Positions 1 to 8,788 of a DNA stretch of 64,000 nucleotides are shown piece by piece. The stretch is from Rhodococcus spongiicola. Its GTDB lineage: Bacteria > Actinomycetota > Actinomycetes > Mycobacteriales > Mycobacteriaceae. A program made the translations under genes and the position numbers. The notes under the pieces are model-generated. The model was not told where the DNA came from. It was given only the letters and a program-made list of their open reading frames with translations, and made no database searches. Position 1 is the stretch's first letter; each line of letters starts with the position of its first letter. The stretch lies in contig NZ_RKLN01000002.1 in assembly GCF_004011835.1 (NCBI RefSeq), forward strand, positions 696,124 to 760,123. Reading direction: 5' to 3'.

Positions 1-1496
1 CCGAGAACGCGCTCGCTGTGGCCGAGTGCTGGCTCCCACCCTCGGGGACGCGGGACCAGTTGTTCGAAACGGCGGCGCTCGCTTCGCTATCCGAGGGCAG
101 CGACGCGATCGACCGCGCGGTGCTTGCGGCGAGCCCGCCACCGGTCGGCTATCACGTTGACGAGTTCGTTCCGTTCGATCCCGTCGTCAAGCGCTCGGAG
201 GCGACCGTAACCCTCGCAGAGGGAACATCGGTGAGCGCCACCAAGGGGGCGCCGCAGGTGATCGGGTCCCTGTGCGCACACGACCCGGCAGCCGCGCGGC
301 TGGCCGGCGTCGTCGACGACTTCGCCGATCAAGGCTATCGCTCACTCGCGGTAGCCCGGCGGGTACCGGCAGACGGTCAATGGTGCGTCGTGGGTGTCCT
401 TGCCCTCGCCGATCCGCCACGCAGCGACTCGGCGTCGACGATCACCGAAGCCCGTGCGCTGGGCATCGACGTGAAGATGGTCACCGGTGACCAGGTCGCG
501 ATCGGGCGGGAGGTCGCCCGCCGGATCGGACTGGGGGAGGACATCCGTCCGGCAGAGGTCCTCACCGCGCTAGGGCCCGACGATGCAGCGCTTGCCGACA
601 CCGTCGAGTCGGTGGACGGTTTCGCGCAGGTCGTCCCCGAACACAAGCACCTGATCGTGCGGTCCCTGCAGTTTCGGGGACACATCGTCGGGATGACGGG
701 CGACGGCGTCAACGACGCCCCCGCCCTCCAACAGGCAGATGCCGGCATTGCGGTGTCCGGAGCCACAGACGCGTCCCGGGCCGCAGCCGATATCGTGCTG
801 CTCGCGCCGGGGCTGTCGGTGATCGTTCGGGCGGTTCGACAGGCTCGCGAGATCTTCAGCCGAATGACGAGCTACGCCACCTATCGGATCGCCGAGACGA
901 TCAGGGTCCTGCTGCTCATCTGTCTCGCGATCGTGGTGATGAACTTCTACCCGGTCACCGCGGTGATGATCGTGTTCCTTGCCCTGCTCAACGACGGCGC
1001 GATCCTCGCCATCGCGTACGACCGCGTGCGCGCCGCGGCCAGACCGGCAGCCTGGGACATGCGCAGTGTCCTGATCCTTGCCACCACGATCGGGGTGCTA
1101 GGGGTGGCGGAGACGTTTCTTCTCTTCGCCTTCGCGCACGGGGTAATCGGAGTCGACGAGGAGGTCATTCGCTCCCTCATCTACCTGAAGCTGTCGGTGT
1201 CGGGGCACCTGACAATCTTCGTCACACGTACCCGCGGTCCGTTCTGGTCGCGGCCCCGCCCCGCCCCGGTCCTAGCCTTCGCGGTAATCGGAACCCAGGT
1301 GATCGCCACGCTCATCGCGGTCCACGGCCTGCTGATGACTCCGCTCGGATGGGGATGGGCCGTGGCGGTGTGGGTGTACGCGCTCGCGTGGTTCCTGGTG
1401 GAGGATCGGGTCAAACTCCTCGCCGTGCGCCGACTGCACCTCTTCGGCGGGGAGGTATGCGGCCGCGCCGACGCCGCTCAGCGTCGTTTGCCGTAG
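1..1496 (+). CDS. Proton-efflux-type P-type ATPase, C-terminal part (5' end outside window)
   Basis: The frame is open from the first bases of the window, so the start, the phosphorylation motif (DKTGT) and the first membrane helices lie to the left. The visible ~495 residues hold the nucleotide-binding domain, the MVTGDQ motif and the hinge TGDGVNDAPAL. A C-terminal hydrophobic block of about four to six helices follows. The wording around VTGDQVAIGREVARRIGLG and the GIAVSGATDASRAAADIVL stretch is that of plasma-membrane H+-ATPases (type III), so ATP-driven proton export at the cytoplasmic membrane is inferred. Another cation is possible because the transport helices are only partly seen. 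The 3' end overlaps the convergent SURF1 gene by 19 bp. Confidence 0.85.
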   Translation, partial: ENALAVAECWLPPSGTRDQLFETAALASLSEGSDAIDRAVLAASPPPVGYHVDEFVPFDPVVKRSEATVTLAEGTSVSATKGAPQVIGSLCAHDPAAARLAGVVDDFADQGYRSLAVARRVPADGQWCVVGVLALADPPRSDSASTITEARALGIDVKMVTGDQVAIGREVARRIGLGEDIRPAEVLTALGPDDAALADTVESVDGFAQVVPEHKHLIVRSLQFRGHIVGMTGDGVNDAPALQQADAGIAVSGATDASRAAADIVLLAPGLSVIVRAVRQAREIFSRMTSYATYRIAETIRVLLLICLAIVVMNFYPVTAVMIVFLALLNDGAILAIAYDRVRAAARPAAWDMRSVLILATTIGVLGVAETFLLFAFAHGVIGVDEEVIRSLIYLKLSVSGHLTIFVTRTRGPFWSRPRPAPVLAFAVIGTQVIATLIAVHGLLMTPLGWGWAVAVWVYALAWFLVEDRVKLLAVRRLHLFGGEVCGRADAAQRRLP

Positions 1497-2473
1497 CGGT
1501 CAGCCAATCTCGCCTCGGACTCGGTGAGCTGAGCGACCGGCGCAGCGGACTTCCCACGCCACTTCCGACGGGTCGGCAGCTGGAAGTCGTCGCCACCGTC
1601 TGTTTTCGCGGAATTCTCCATGGCCACTGTGCCATTCTCCGTGGCCTCTGTATCGGCATGGTCCGGGGCCATCGCAGACGAGTCCGCTGCTGAGTCAGTT
1701 GCTGGGGGCGGTGCGGCCGCCGCCGCGGTGGTTGCCCGCGCCTTTCGGCGCTCCCGCAGCTCGGCGCGGATGAAGTAGGCCAGGCCCAGCGGTGCCATGA
1801 TCCCGAACGCGAGCCACTGCAGGCCGTACGACAGGTACGGTCCCGCGTCGAGTTGCGGCAGAGGGATCGTGCCCAGCCCGCCCGGCTGGCCGTCGTCCAG
1901 TTGCAGGTATCCGCTGACGAGGTCGGTACCGATGAACTGGCCGATCTGATCGGAGTCGATGTAGTACACCTGCCTGGTCCCGGACTCGGTGATCGGATCC
2001 TTGCCGGGAACCGTGCCCTCGGACATACGGATCCGGCCCTCGAGGGTCACCTGGCCGTCCGGGGGCGCGGGGATAGGCGGGGGCTGGGAGCCCTCGGCCG
2101 GGCGCACATAGCCGCGGTTGACGAGCATGGTCTGCCCGTCGGTCAAGCGCAGCGGCGTCAGCACCTCGAATGCCGGCTTCTCCTCGATCGAACGTAGCCG
2201 CACGAGCAGGTCGCTGTCGGGGATGTACGTACCCGTTGCGGTGACCTTGCGCCACTCGTCACCCGGCGTCGGGCCCGTCCCGCTGACCAGCGAGTCGATC
2301 GGGACAGCGTCGGCGTCGATGGACTGTTCGAGCAGGCTGTTGCGCTCGGACGTCTGGGTGTTCTTGCCTAGCTGCCACGGCGCCAGCACCGTGAAGCACA
2401 TGAAGGCGAAACCGGCCACGACGGCTGCCAACGCGAGCCAGCCCGGCCGCAATAGAAACTTCAGCCTTCCCAC
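1478..2473 (-). CDS. SURF1 family cytochrome c oxidase assembly protein
   Basis: A 331-residue membrane protein. It has an N-terminal helix just after the start (LRPGWLALAAVVAGFAF, then CFTVLAPWQLGKN), a central extracytoplasmic domain, a second helix near residue 220 (QWLAFGIMAPLGLAYFI), and a charged, low-complexity C-terminal tail. SURF1 proteins assist assembly of heme-copper cytochrome c oxidase, which fits the cta genes elsewhere in the window. The open frame continues to 2524. I choose the GTG at 2473 because it follows AGGAG, clears the upstream ptp gene, and matches the usual family N-terminus. The gene is last in a leftward HAD-ptp-SURF1 operon. The tail is poorly conserved and repetitive. 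Confidence 0.88.
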   Translation of the reverse strand: MGRLKFLLRPGWLALAAVVAGFAFMCFTVLAPWQLGKNTQTSERNSLLEQSIDADAVPIDSLVSGTGPTPGDEWRKVTATGTYIPDSDLLVRLRSIEEKPAFEVLTPLRLTDGQTMLVNRGYVRPAEGSQPPPIPAPPDGQVTLEGRIRMSEGTVPGKDPITESGTRQVYYIDSDQIGQFIGTDLVSGYLQLDDGQPGGLGTIPLPQLDAGPYLSYGLQWLAFGIMAPLGLAYFIRAELRERRKARATTAAAAAPPPATDSAADSSAMAPDHADTEATENGTVAMENSAKTDGGDDFQLPTRRKWRGKSAAPVAQLTESEARLADRYGKRR

Positions 2474-2501
2474 GGCTCCTACCGTACTGGCTGGCGGCAG
2501 A

Positions 2502-2963
2502 TCAGTTCTGCCGCACCCAGGCAAGCAGGCCGGGCACCGCGGCCTCGATCTGATCGCGGACGAGTTCGAAATCGGCCATGTCGCCGTAGTAGGGATCCGG
2601 GACCGAGTCTCCGTCCGCCCCTGGGTCGAAGCTACGCAGCAGCCGACATCGGTCGCTGGGTACGCCTAGCTGGGCCAGGATCCGGTCGTGGCCGCGATCG
2701 AGAGGAACGACCAGGTCAGCAGACAGATGATCGTCGCCGACTTGCGCGGCGCGGTGTCCGATCGAGTAGCCGGCGGCCTCGAGCACTCGGTCGGTCCGCG
2801 GGTCTGCGCCGGCACCGACGTGATAGCCGTGGGTGCCGGCACTGGTGACCCGAACCTGATCGCCCAGGCCCTCGCGAGACACATGGTCGGCGAAGATCCG
2901 CTCCGCCATCGGCGAGCGGCAGATGTTTCCGGTGCACACGAATGTGATGTGAATCGCCGTCAT
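2502..2963 (-). CDS. ptpA: Low-molecular-weight protein-tyrosine-phosphatase
   Basis: A 153-residue cytoplasmic phosphatase. The P-loop CTGNICRS lies near the N-terminus (C10-X5-R16), and the acid-catalyst motif DPYYGD lies at about residue 123, as in all low-molecular-weight tyrosine phosphatases. Length is normal for the family. It sits 1 bp after the HAD phosphatase gene, so the two are almost certainly co-transcribed, and position and neighbours match M. tuberculosis ptpA (Rv2234). The role is dephosphorylation of tyrosine on proteins. The physiological substrate cannot be read from sequence. Confidence 0.93.
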   Translation of the reverse strand: MTAIHITFVCTGNICRSPMAERIFADHVSREGLGDQVRVTSAGTHGYHVGAGADPRTDRVLEAAGYSIGHRAAQVGDDHLSADLVVPLDRGHDRILAQLGVPSDRCRLLRSFDPGADGDSVPDPYYGDMADFELVRDQIEAAVPGLLAWVRQN

Positions 2964-2964
2964 G

Positions 2965-3666
2965 TCAGCCCGCCTGCATGAGAATTCTTCCCAGGTCCGC
3001 CACGGTCGGCGCGGACCAACGGGCTTCGCGTGCCTCCTCCGCGGAGCCGTAGCCCCACTCGACGAACACAGTCGGGATGCCCCAGCGCGCCGCGCCGAGG
3101 ACGTCGTGCTCCCGGTCGCCGATCATCACGACATCAGCAGCTGTGCCACCGGTCGCCGGTACCCCGAGCCCGCGGAGCACGTGCGCAATGACATCGGCCT
3201 TGGCGCGTCGCGAACCGTCGGCGGTGGCCCCGCCGATCACCTCGAAGTAGGGGGCGAGACCGAAGTGTTCGAGGATGCGGATCGCGAACTTCTCAGTCTT
3301 CGACGTCGCGACGGCGAGCGTGACGCCGGCAGCTTGTACCGTCGCCAACATCGGCTCGATGCCGTTGTAGACCTCGTTCTCGGACCAGCCGACCGCGTCG
3401 TACCGCTCTAAGTACGCGGCCAGCGCCGCCGCCGTGCCCTTCTCGTCCAACCCCATCGCACGCATCGAGTCCAAGAGTGGCGGACCAATGACCGTCGCCA
3501 GCATCTCGGCGGTGGGTTCCGGGCCGCCGACGGCAGCGAGGGCGTGTCGGAAGCCGTTGTGGATGCCGAGCGCGGAGTCTGTGAGGGTGCCGTCCAGGTC
3601 GAACAGCATCACCGGGGCCAGGGGGTCCGACGAGGAGGATGAGAAGGATGCCGCGGGGGATGTCAC
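2965..3666 (-). CDS. HAD-superfamily phosphatase (phosphoglycolate phosphatase-like)
   Basis: A 233-residue protein with the HAD signature FDLDGTL (nucleophile D23, acid D25), a cap region typical of Gph-like subfamily IA enzymes, the motif TSKTEKFA around the conserved Ser/Lys region, and the metal-binding motif MIGDREHD. Phosphoglycolate or another small phosphate ester is the likely substrate, but Gph-like enzymes are promiscuous. A GTG at 3666 gives a Ser-rich leader. ATG codon 20, just before the first motif, is the other possible start. It heads the leftward operon with ptpA and SURF1 and is divergent from cobC. Confidence 0.85.
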   Translation of the reverse strand: MTSPAASFSSSSSDPLAPVMLFDLDGTLTDSALGIHNGFRHALAAVGGPEPTAEMLATVIGPPLLDSMRAMGLDEKGTAAALAAYLERYDAVGWSENEVYNGIEPMLATVQAAGVTLAVATSKTEKFAIRILEHFGLAPYFEVIGGATADGSRRAKADVIAHVLRGLGVPATGGTAADVVMIGDREHDVLGAARWGIPTVFVEWGYGSAEEAREARWSAPTVADLGRILMQAG

Positions 3667-3752
3667 CGCTCTATTGTGCTGTCACCATTCGGACCACCGG
3701 CGCCGGGGACGCGTCCCGGCATTCACCTGCGCGCACCGTAGGCTCGACGGCT

Positions 3753-4811
3753 ATGGAATCCGGATCGGGATCGACGGCGGACGCCCTTGCGCGCTTGCGG
3801 CACCACGGTGACGCCGAGGTCGCTCCCGGTCTGCTCGATTTCGCGGTCAATGTGCAGGGTGACGGACCGCCGGAGTGGTTGCGGCGCAGGCTCGCCGACG
3901 CCGTCGCGGGCCTGGGCCCCTATCCCAGCGCCGACGCCGGCAGGCGAGCGCGGGAGCAGGTCGCTGTCCGTCACGGCAGGACACCTGCGGAGGTGTTACC
4001 GCTCGCCGGAGGCGCCGAGGGGTTCGCGATGCTGCCCCGACTCGGTGTGCGTGAGGCCGCGTTGATTCATCCGTCGTTCACCGAGCCGGAATTGGCACTA
4101 CGGGAAGCTGGGGTCGCGGTGACGCGCGTGACGCTCGACGCGCCGTTCCGTCTCGACCCGTCCGCGGTACCCGACTCCGCCGACCTCGTCGTGCTCGGCA
4201 ACCCAACCAACCCGACCTCGGTGCTGCACCCGGTCGCCGACGTGCTCGCGCTGCGGCGGCCGGGCCGCATCCTGGTGGTCGACGAGGCGTTCATGGATGC
4301 GGTGCCCGGGGAGACCGAATCGGTCGCGGGTCGCTCGCTGCCCGACGTGCTGGTGCTGCGGAGTCTGACGAAGACGTGGGCGCTCGCTGGCCTCCGGTGC
4401 GGGTACGCCCTCGGGCATCCCGACCTCCTGGAACGGCTGGTGCGGGGCCGGGCGCACTGGCCGGTCGGGAGCCTGCAACTCGAGGCGATCACCGCCTGTA
4501 GCGAGCCCGCGGCGGTGGCTGAGGCGCAGGAGAAGGCGCGGCGGGTCGGCACGGATCGCGCCGTCGCAGTCGCGTTGCTGCGTGAAGCTGGGATCGAGGT
4601 CCGCACACCCGCCGCGGCGCCGTTCCTGCTGTTGCGGCTGCCGGACGGGGAACGCATGCGGGCTCACCTGCGTTGGCGGGGCATCGCGGTGCGCCGCTGC
4701 GATACCTTTCCGGGCTTGGGCCCCGACTTCCTGCGAATCGCGGTCCGGCCGCGAACACTGACCGAGCAGTTGATCGAAGCTATGCGCGAGCTGACGAGGG
4801 AGATGCTGTGA
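3753..4811 (+). CDS. cobC: CobC-like PLP-dependent aminotransferase-fold enzyme
   Basis: A 352-residue fold-type I PLP enzyme related to threonine-phosphate decarboxylase and histidinol-phosphate aminotransferase (compare Rv2231c). Visible elements are GNPTNPTS, the PLP-contact motif VVDEAF, the Schiff-base lysine in [17 protein letters not shown], and a C-terminal RIAVRP arginine motif. In cobalamin synthesis CobD/CobC-type enzymes make the aminopropanol-phosphate arm. The cob genes 35 kb away make this plausible, though amino-acid transamination cannot be excluded. I start at the ATG at 3753, where homology begins, although the frame is open further upstream. The stop overlaps the Nif3 start by 4 bp (GTGA). 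Confidence 0.82.
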   Translation: MESGSGSTADALARLRHHGDAEVAPGLLDFAVNVQGDGPPEWLRRRLADAVAGLGPYPSADAGRRAREQVAVRHGRTPAEVLPLAGGAEGFAMLPRLGVREAALIHPSFTEPELALREAGVAVTRVTLDAPFRLDPSAVPDSADLVVLGNPTNPTSVLHPVADVLALRRPGRILVVDEAFMDAVPGETESVAGRSLPDVLVLRSLTKTWALAGLRCGYALGHPDLLERLVRGRAHWPVGSLQLEAITACSEPAAVAEAQEKARRVGTDRAVAVALLREAGIEVRTPAAAPFLLLRLPDGERMRAHLRWRGIAVRRCDTFPGLGPDFLRIAVRPRTLTEQLIEAMRELTREML

Positions 4812-5980
4812 CCCCGACCCCGGCGACCCCGACCCCGACCCCGACCCCGCCGACCCCGACACTGGCAGACGTGATCGGGGTCCTCGATGCGGCGTACCCA
4901 CCGGCGTTGGCCGAGCCGTGGGATTCGGTCGGCCTGGTGGCCGGCGACCCCGCGGACGAGGTCCGCGAGGTCGTGGTTGCGGTCGACGCGACCGCCGCTG
5001 TCGTCGACGAGGCGCTCGATTCGGGTGCGCAACTGCTGGTGGTGCATCACCCGCTGCTGCTGCGTGGCGTCGACACTGTGGGCGCCCACACCCCCAAGGG
5101 GGCACTGCTGCACCGCCTGATCCGCGGCGGCTGCGCGCTGTTCACCGCCCACACCAACGCCGACCGTGCCGACCCAGGTGTGTCCGATGCGCTCGCCGGG
5201 GCACTCGGCTTGGTCGACACCCGCCCGCTCGTCCCGATTCCGGGCGTGGTGACCGACAAGTGGGTGGTGATGGTGCCGTCCCCAGAAACCACCCGGGTGC
5301 GTGCGGCGCTGTTCGACGCCGGCGCCGGTCAACTCGGCCACTATTGCGAGTGCAGTTGGAAGGTGACCAGTGAGGGGCAGTTCCGTCCGCTGGCCGGTGC
5401 GAGTCCGGCGAGGGGCACCGTGGGTGATCTCGAGGTGGTCGTCGAGGACCGGGTCGAGGTGATCGCGCCGCGCTCGGCGCGGTCGTCGATTCTGCGGGCG
5501 CTGCTCGCCGCACACCCGTACGAGGAGCCGGCGTTCGACGTGTTCGAGACCGCCGATCTTCCCGGTCGCCGCGGGCTCGGGCGCATCGGCGAGCTGCCGC
5601 ACCCCCAGACTCTGCAGGAGTTCACCGCGCGGGTCGCGGCGGCGCTGCCTCGAACGGAATGGGGTGTGCGGGCGGCCGGGGATCCCGAACGGAACATCCG
5701 CACGGTCGCGGTGTGTGGCGGGTCCGGGGACTCGCTCCTCGACACCGTCACCAAGCTCCGCGCCGACGTCTACGTCACAGCCGACCTGCGGCACCACCCG
5801 GCGGACGAGCACCTGCGCAAGGGAGGTCCCGCGCTCGTCGACGTCGCGCACTGGGCCAGCGAGCAGCCGTGGTGCGCGCAGGCGAAGGACGTGCTCGACG
5901 CCCGGTTCGCGGACGTTGACGGTTGGGATGTGCATGTCACGGGTTTACGGACCGATCCGTGGACCGTTGCCTGTTACTGA
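4808..5980 (+). CDS. Nif3-like dinuclear metal-centre protein
   Basis: A 390-residue Nif3/YbgI (GTP cyclohydrolase I type 2-like) protein. Metal ligands of the family are visible in [10 protein letters not shown] and HTNADRA near the N-terminus and in DLRHHPAD and DVAHWASEQ near the C-terminus. The central insert is the PII-like domain seen in long bacterial members. Function is not established for the family; it is a hexameric, metal-binding, presumed hydrolase. The GTG start overlaps the cobC stop. The first 16 or so residues are a Thr-Pro repeat encoded by a CCCCGA hexanucleotide repeat, which is not part of the conserved fold. Confidence 0.88.
   Translation: MTPTPATPTPTPTPPTPTLADVIGVLDAAYPPALAEPWDSVGLVAGDPADEVREVVVAVDATAAVVDEALDSGAQLLVVHHPLLLRGVDTVGAHTPKGALLHRLIRGGCALFTAHTNADRADPGVSDALAGALGLVDTRPLVPIPGVVTDKWVVMVPSPETTRVRAALFDAGAGQLGHYCECSWKVTSEGQFRPLAGASPARGTVGDLEVVVEDRVEVIAPRSARSSILRALLAAHPYEEPAFDVFETADLPGRRGLGRIGELPHPQTLQEFTARVAAALPRTEWGVRAAGDPERNIRTVAVCGGSGDSLLDTVTKLRADVYVTADLRHHPADEHLRKGGPALVDVAHWASEQPWCAQAKDVLDARFADVDGWDVHVTGLRTDPWTVACY
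4811..4860 (+). repeat. (CCCCGA)n-like low-complexity tract in Nif3 5' coding end
   Basis: Imperfect hexanucleotide units, ACCCCG/CCCCGA, run through the first codons of the Nif3 gene and encode alternating Thr and Pro. Units of six keep the reading frame, so copy number could vary without breaking the gene. Confidence 0.8.
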
Positions 5981-6081
5981 CGGGGCGGCCGATGTGGTCG
6001 GTAGAGGGTGTTTTCGGGGGTACGGTTGACTTCTGATCTCGGGTCGCTCGAGCACCATGAAGGCCCGAACACCCTGAAATA

Positions 6082-6113
6082 CCAGAACACCGCAGAACCA
6101 GAACACCGCAGAA
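6082..6113. repeat. 16-bp tandem repeat, two copies
   Basis: CCAGAACACCGCAGAA occurs twice back to back in the spacer just upstream of the zinc-ribbon gene. A further partial copy (CACAGCAG) leads into the AGGAG ribosome-binding site. Confidence 0.9.
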
Positions 6114-6133
6114 CACAGCAGGAGCTTCCACGC

Positions 6134-6871
6134 GTGAACGTCGACCCCACAGTGCAGTCCAAGCTTCTTCAGCTCGCCGGTGCGGACACCGAGCTGGCAC
6201 AGCTCGCGCACCGTCGCTCGACCCTGCCCGAGCAGGCGGAGGTGGAACGGCTCGAGGCCGAGCGACTCTCTCGGAAGGACGCGGCGGTGGCCGTGGAGAT
6301 CGTGCTCGATGACCTGGATCGCGACATCAAGAAGCTCGAGGGTGAGGTGGACGCCGTCCGTCAGCGTGAGGCGCGTGACCGCAAACTGCTCGAGGGCGGC
6401 ACGCTGGCCCCGAAGCAGCTGTCGGAGTTGCAGCACGAACTCGGCAGCCTCGAGCGACGCCAGAGTGTGCTCGAGGACGAGTTGCTAGAGGTAATGGAAC
6501 GGCGGGAGGCGTCGCAGGCCGACCACGATCACGCCGGCGCCCGACTGACAAAGGCTGAGGACGAGTTGATCGACGCCGAGCGCCGTCGAGACGACGCGGT
6601 CGCCGACCTCGAGAGCGCATGCCAGCGGTCCGAGGCCGACCGTACGGCCCTGGTCGGGCAGATCCCCGCGGACCTTTTGGCGATCTACGAGAAGCAGCTC
6701 GAGCGGCGAGGTGTCGGGGCGGCACTGTTGCAGGCACGGCGTTGTGGCGCGTGCCGGATCGAGATCGACCGCGGCGAGATCGCGCGCATCGCCGCGACAC
6801 CCGCGGACGTCGTGGTCCGCTGCCCCGAGTGCGGCGCAATCATGGTGCGAACCAAGGAGTCTGGTCTGTGA
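6134..6871 (+). CDS. Coiled-coil C4 zinc-ribbon domain protein
   Basis: A 245-residue protein. Residues ~1-170 are a long, charged, heptad-like coiled coil (many E, R, L). A C-terminal zinc ribbon holds two Cys pairs, CGAC and CPEC. It matches the actinobacterial family of Rv2229c, related to bacterial CT398-like coiled-coil/zinc-ribbon proteins. Biochemical function is unknown, and nucleic acid or protein binding is inferred from the ribbon. The GTG start at 6134 follows AGGAG at a spacing of ten. Its stop overlaps the GTG of the RNase H gene by 4 bp, so the two are translationally coupled. Confidence 0.85.
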   Translation: MNVDPTVQSKLLQLAGADTELAQLAHRRSTLPEQAEVERLEAERLSRKDAAVAVEIVLDDLDRDIKKLEGEVDAVRQREARDRKLLEGGTLAPKQLSELQHELGSLERRQSVLEDELLEVMERREASQADHDHAGARLTKAEDELIDAERRRDDAVADLESACQRSEADRTALVGQIPADLLAIYEKQLERRGVGAALLQARRCGACRIEIDRGEIARIAATPADVVVRCPECGAIMVRTKESGL

Positions 6872-7986
6872 CCCATGAACGAGTCGTGGTCGAGGCCGAC
6901 GGCGGTTCGCGGGGCAATCCGGGCCCGGCGGGCTACGGTGCGGTGGTCTTCGACGCCGACCATCGCCGTGTCCTCGCCGAACGCCGCGAGTTCCTCGGTG
7001 TGGCCACCAACAACGTCGCCGAGTACCGGGGGCTGATCGCGGGTCTGACCGCCGCTCGCGACCTTGGAGCGCACGAGGTGGACGTGCGGATGGACTCGAA
7101 GCTCGTCGTCGAGCAGATGTCGGGGCGGTGGAAGGTCAAGCACTCCGACATGATTCCGCTGGCACAGCGGGCAGGGGAGTTGGCCGGATCGTTTGCGCGG
7201 GTGACCTACACGTGGATCCCGCGCAGCGAGAACCCCCACGCCGACCGTCTCGCAAACGAGGCGATGGACGGTGCGGACTCGATCACGTCGGGTTTCGCGG
7301 CTGAGGACGGAACCGAAGAAACCCCGGCCCCACAGCCCGCCTCCACTTCGGCTGCGGGCTGGACGGGTACGGTGGGCGCCCCGACCCGCATGCTTCTGCT
7401 GCGTCACGGCCAAACCGAACTCTCGGTCGAGCGCCGCTACTCAGGTCGAGGCAACCCGCCGCTCACAGCCCAGGGTCGTTCCCAGGCGCTGGCGGTCGCC
7501 GAGCGGGTTACGGCAACGGGCGCGATCGCGGCCGTCGTGTCGTCGCCGCTGGGACGGGCGCGAGAAACCGCCGAGGCGGCGGCCCGCGCGCTCGCGTTGC
7601 CGGTCACGGTCCACGACGGGCTGGCGGAGACGGACTTCGGTAAGTGGGAGGGCCTGACGTTCGGCGAGGCGGCCCAGCGCGACCCCGAGCTGCATCGACG
7701 GTGGCTGTCGGATACTGCAGTGCGGCCTCCCGGGGGAGAGAGCTTCGACGAGGTCCGGGCACGGATCGAATCCGTCCGCGATGACCTGACCGCCGCGTAC
7801 ACGGGGTCCAACATCCTGGTCGTGACTCACGTGACACCGATCAAGACGCTGCTCCAGCTGGCACTCGGTGTGGGGCCGTCGCTGCTGTATCGCCTGCACC
7901 TGGATCCCGCGTCGCTCAGCATCGCCGAGTTCTATCCAGACGGCGGCTCGTCGGTGCGGCTGGTCAACGATACGTCGCACTTGTAG
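6868..7986 (+). CDS. Bifunctional RNase HI / histidine phosphatase
   Basis: A 372-residue two-domain protein (Rv2228c type). Residues 1-135 are RNase HI with catalytic acids in EADGGSRGNPG, NNVAEYRGL, RMDSKL and PHADRLANEA. After a Pro/Ala/Thr linker comes a histidine-phosphatase domain with LLLRHGQTE, further catalytic residues near AETDFGKWEG, and the closing VTHVTP histidine. The second domain resembles CobC/alpha-ribazole phosphatase, which may finish adenosylcobalamin synthesis. RNase H removes RNA from RNA-DNA hybrids. The gene is coupled to the zinc-ribbon gene, and its 3' end overlaps the convergent DUF4383 gene by 23 bp. Confidence 0.92.
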   Translation: MTHERVVVEADGGSRGNPGPAGYGAVVFDADHRRVLAERREFLGVATNNVAEYRGLIAGLTAARDLGAHEVDVRMDSKLVVEQMSGRWKVKHSDMIPLAQRAGELAGSFARVTYTWIPRSENPHADRLANEAMDGADSITSGFAAEDGTEETPAPQPASTSAAGWTGTVGAPTRMLLLRHGQTELSVERRYSGRGNPPLTAQGRSQALAVAERVTATGAIAAVVSSPLGRARETAEAAARALALPVTVHDGLAETDFGKWEGLTFGEAAQRDPELHRRWLSDTAVRPPGGESFDEVRARIESVRDDLTAAYTGSNILVVTHVTPIKTLLQLALGVGPSLLYRLHLDPASLSIAEFYPDGGSSVRLVNDTSHL

Positions 7987-8419
7987 GGCCGTCGTCCCGC
8001 CGAGGTAGCCCGACACCGAGGAATACCAGCGCGACCCCACCGACGATATGGAGCCAGCTCGACGCACGGTCGATCGGCATGAAGTTCGATGCGCTGTCGG
8101 CGTCGATGACCAGCCCGAAGACGCCCAGAAGAACGGCCAGCAGACCGGCGCCGATGAGGAATATCTCGGCTGAGGCCAGCGTGCGCGACATGGCGAGTCC
8201 CACGATCCCGGCCGTGATGCGCGCGACGTTGGTCAGGACCGACACATCCATCCATCCGAACAGTTCGGCCTCGGTTCCGGGTCCTGCCCAGGCGATGCCG
8301 TCCAGTTCGGAGGTGAGGCCGGGGACGAAACCGAGAAACCCGATCAACAGAATTGCGGCCGCGACGGCGGTCGTTACAAGTTGCGTTGTGGTCCGGGCGA
8401 GGCCCTCGGGCCGGTCCAT
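7964..8419 (-). CDS. DUF4383 membrane protein
   Basis: A 151-residue protein with four predicted transmembrane helices (about residues 13-33, 63-80, 84-103, 122-140) and a short polar C-terminal tail. The pattern of helices, including the TNVARITAGIVGLAMSR and SWLHIVGGVALVFLG stretches, is that of the DUF4383 family. No function is known. It is a single-gene unit convergent with the RNase H-phosphatase gene. Confidence 0.8.
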   Translation of the reverse strand: MDRPEGLARTTTQLVTTAVAAAILLIGFLGFVPGLTSELDGIAWAGPGTEAELFGWMDVSVLTNVARITAGIVGLAMSRTLASAEIFLIGAGLLAVLLGVFGLVIDADSASNFMPIDRASSWLHIVGGVALVFLGVGLPRRDDGPTSATYR

Positions 8420-8788
8420 CGTCCCACCTCCGGTGCCGCACGCTGAGTGCCCACGCTGTCTGGTGGCTGGGTACCCATTCTTCGCCGATTCAGCACGTGA
8501 GGTTTCAGATTGGCCGCCCGGTCGACGTCAGGCGTAGCCTGGTTGGTTGTGAACGCCCTGTTGACCTGTCGCCGCTACGTCGACAACTGTCTACAGGCCA
8601 GCGCGGTCTGTCACGTTTGACGCCCCGACCTCTGGTGTCCGGGGCGCGGCCCTGAATGTTCGAGCCCTGAATGTTTGGCCCGGAATCTTCGAGTTCGTAA
8701 TTCTCGAGTATTCCTCGCGCCCATCTCACGCCCGTGCGCGTAGTTCGTCGTGTACCGACTTCTCCACACCTCTACCCGAAAGGCCCCC
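8420..8788. other. Intergenic region with weak hairpin and 15-bp repeats
   Basis: This is a 369-bp spacer before the symporter. It holds a short GC hairpin (CGCCCCG 8621-8627 with CGGGGCG 8640-8646) and three degenerate 15-bp tandem units (8649-8693, beginning GCCCTGAATGTT). I see no credible gene. The symporter promoter should lie here, but no convincing -35/-10 pair was found. Confidence 0.5.
8649..8693. repeat. 15-bp tandem repeat, about three copies
   Basis: Two close copies begin GCCCTGAATGTT. A third, more diverged copy (CCCGGAATCTTCGAG) follows directly. They lie in the symporter upstream region. Confidence 0.65.

Noticed and set aside
4664..4807. Earlier in-frame start for Nif3 inside cobC
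   Set aside because: Those residues are Arg/Ala-rich shadow of cobC; the GTG at 4808 gives the usual GTGA coupling and family length.
4664..5935. 423-codon minus-strand frame opposite Nif3
   Set aside because: Typical high-GC antisense shadow; His/Arg/Gly-rich with no family match, while the plus strand has clear Nif3 motifs.
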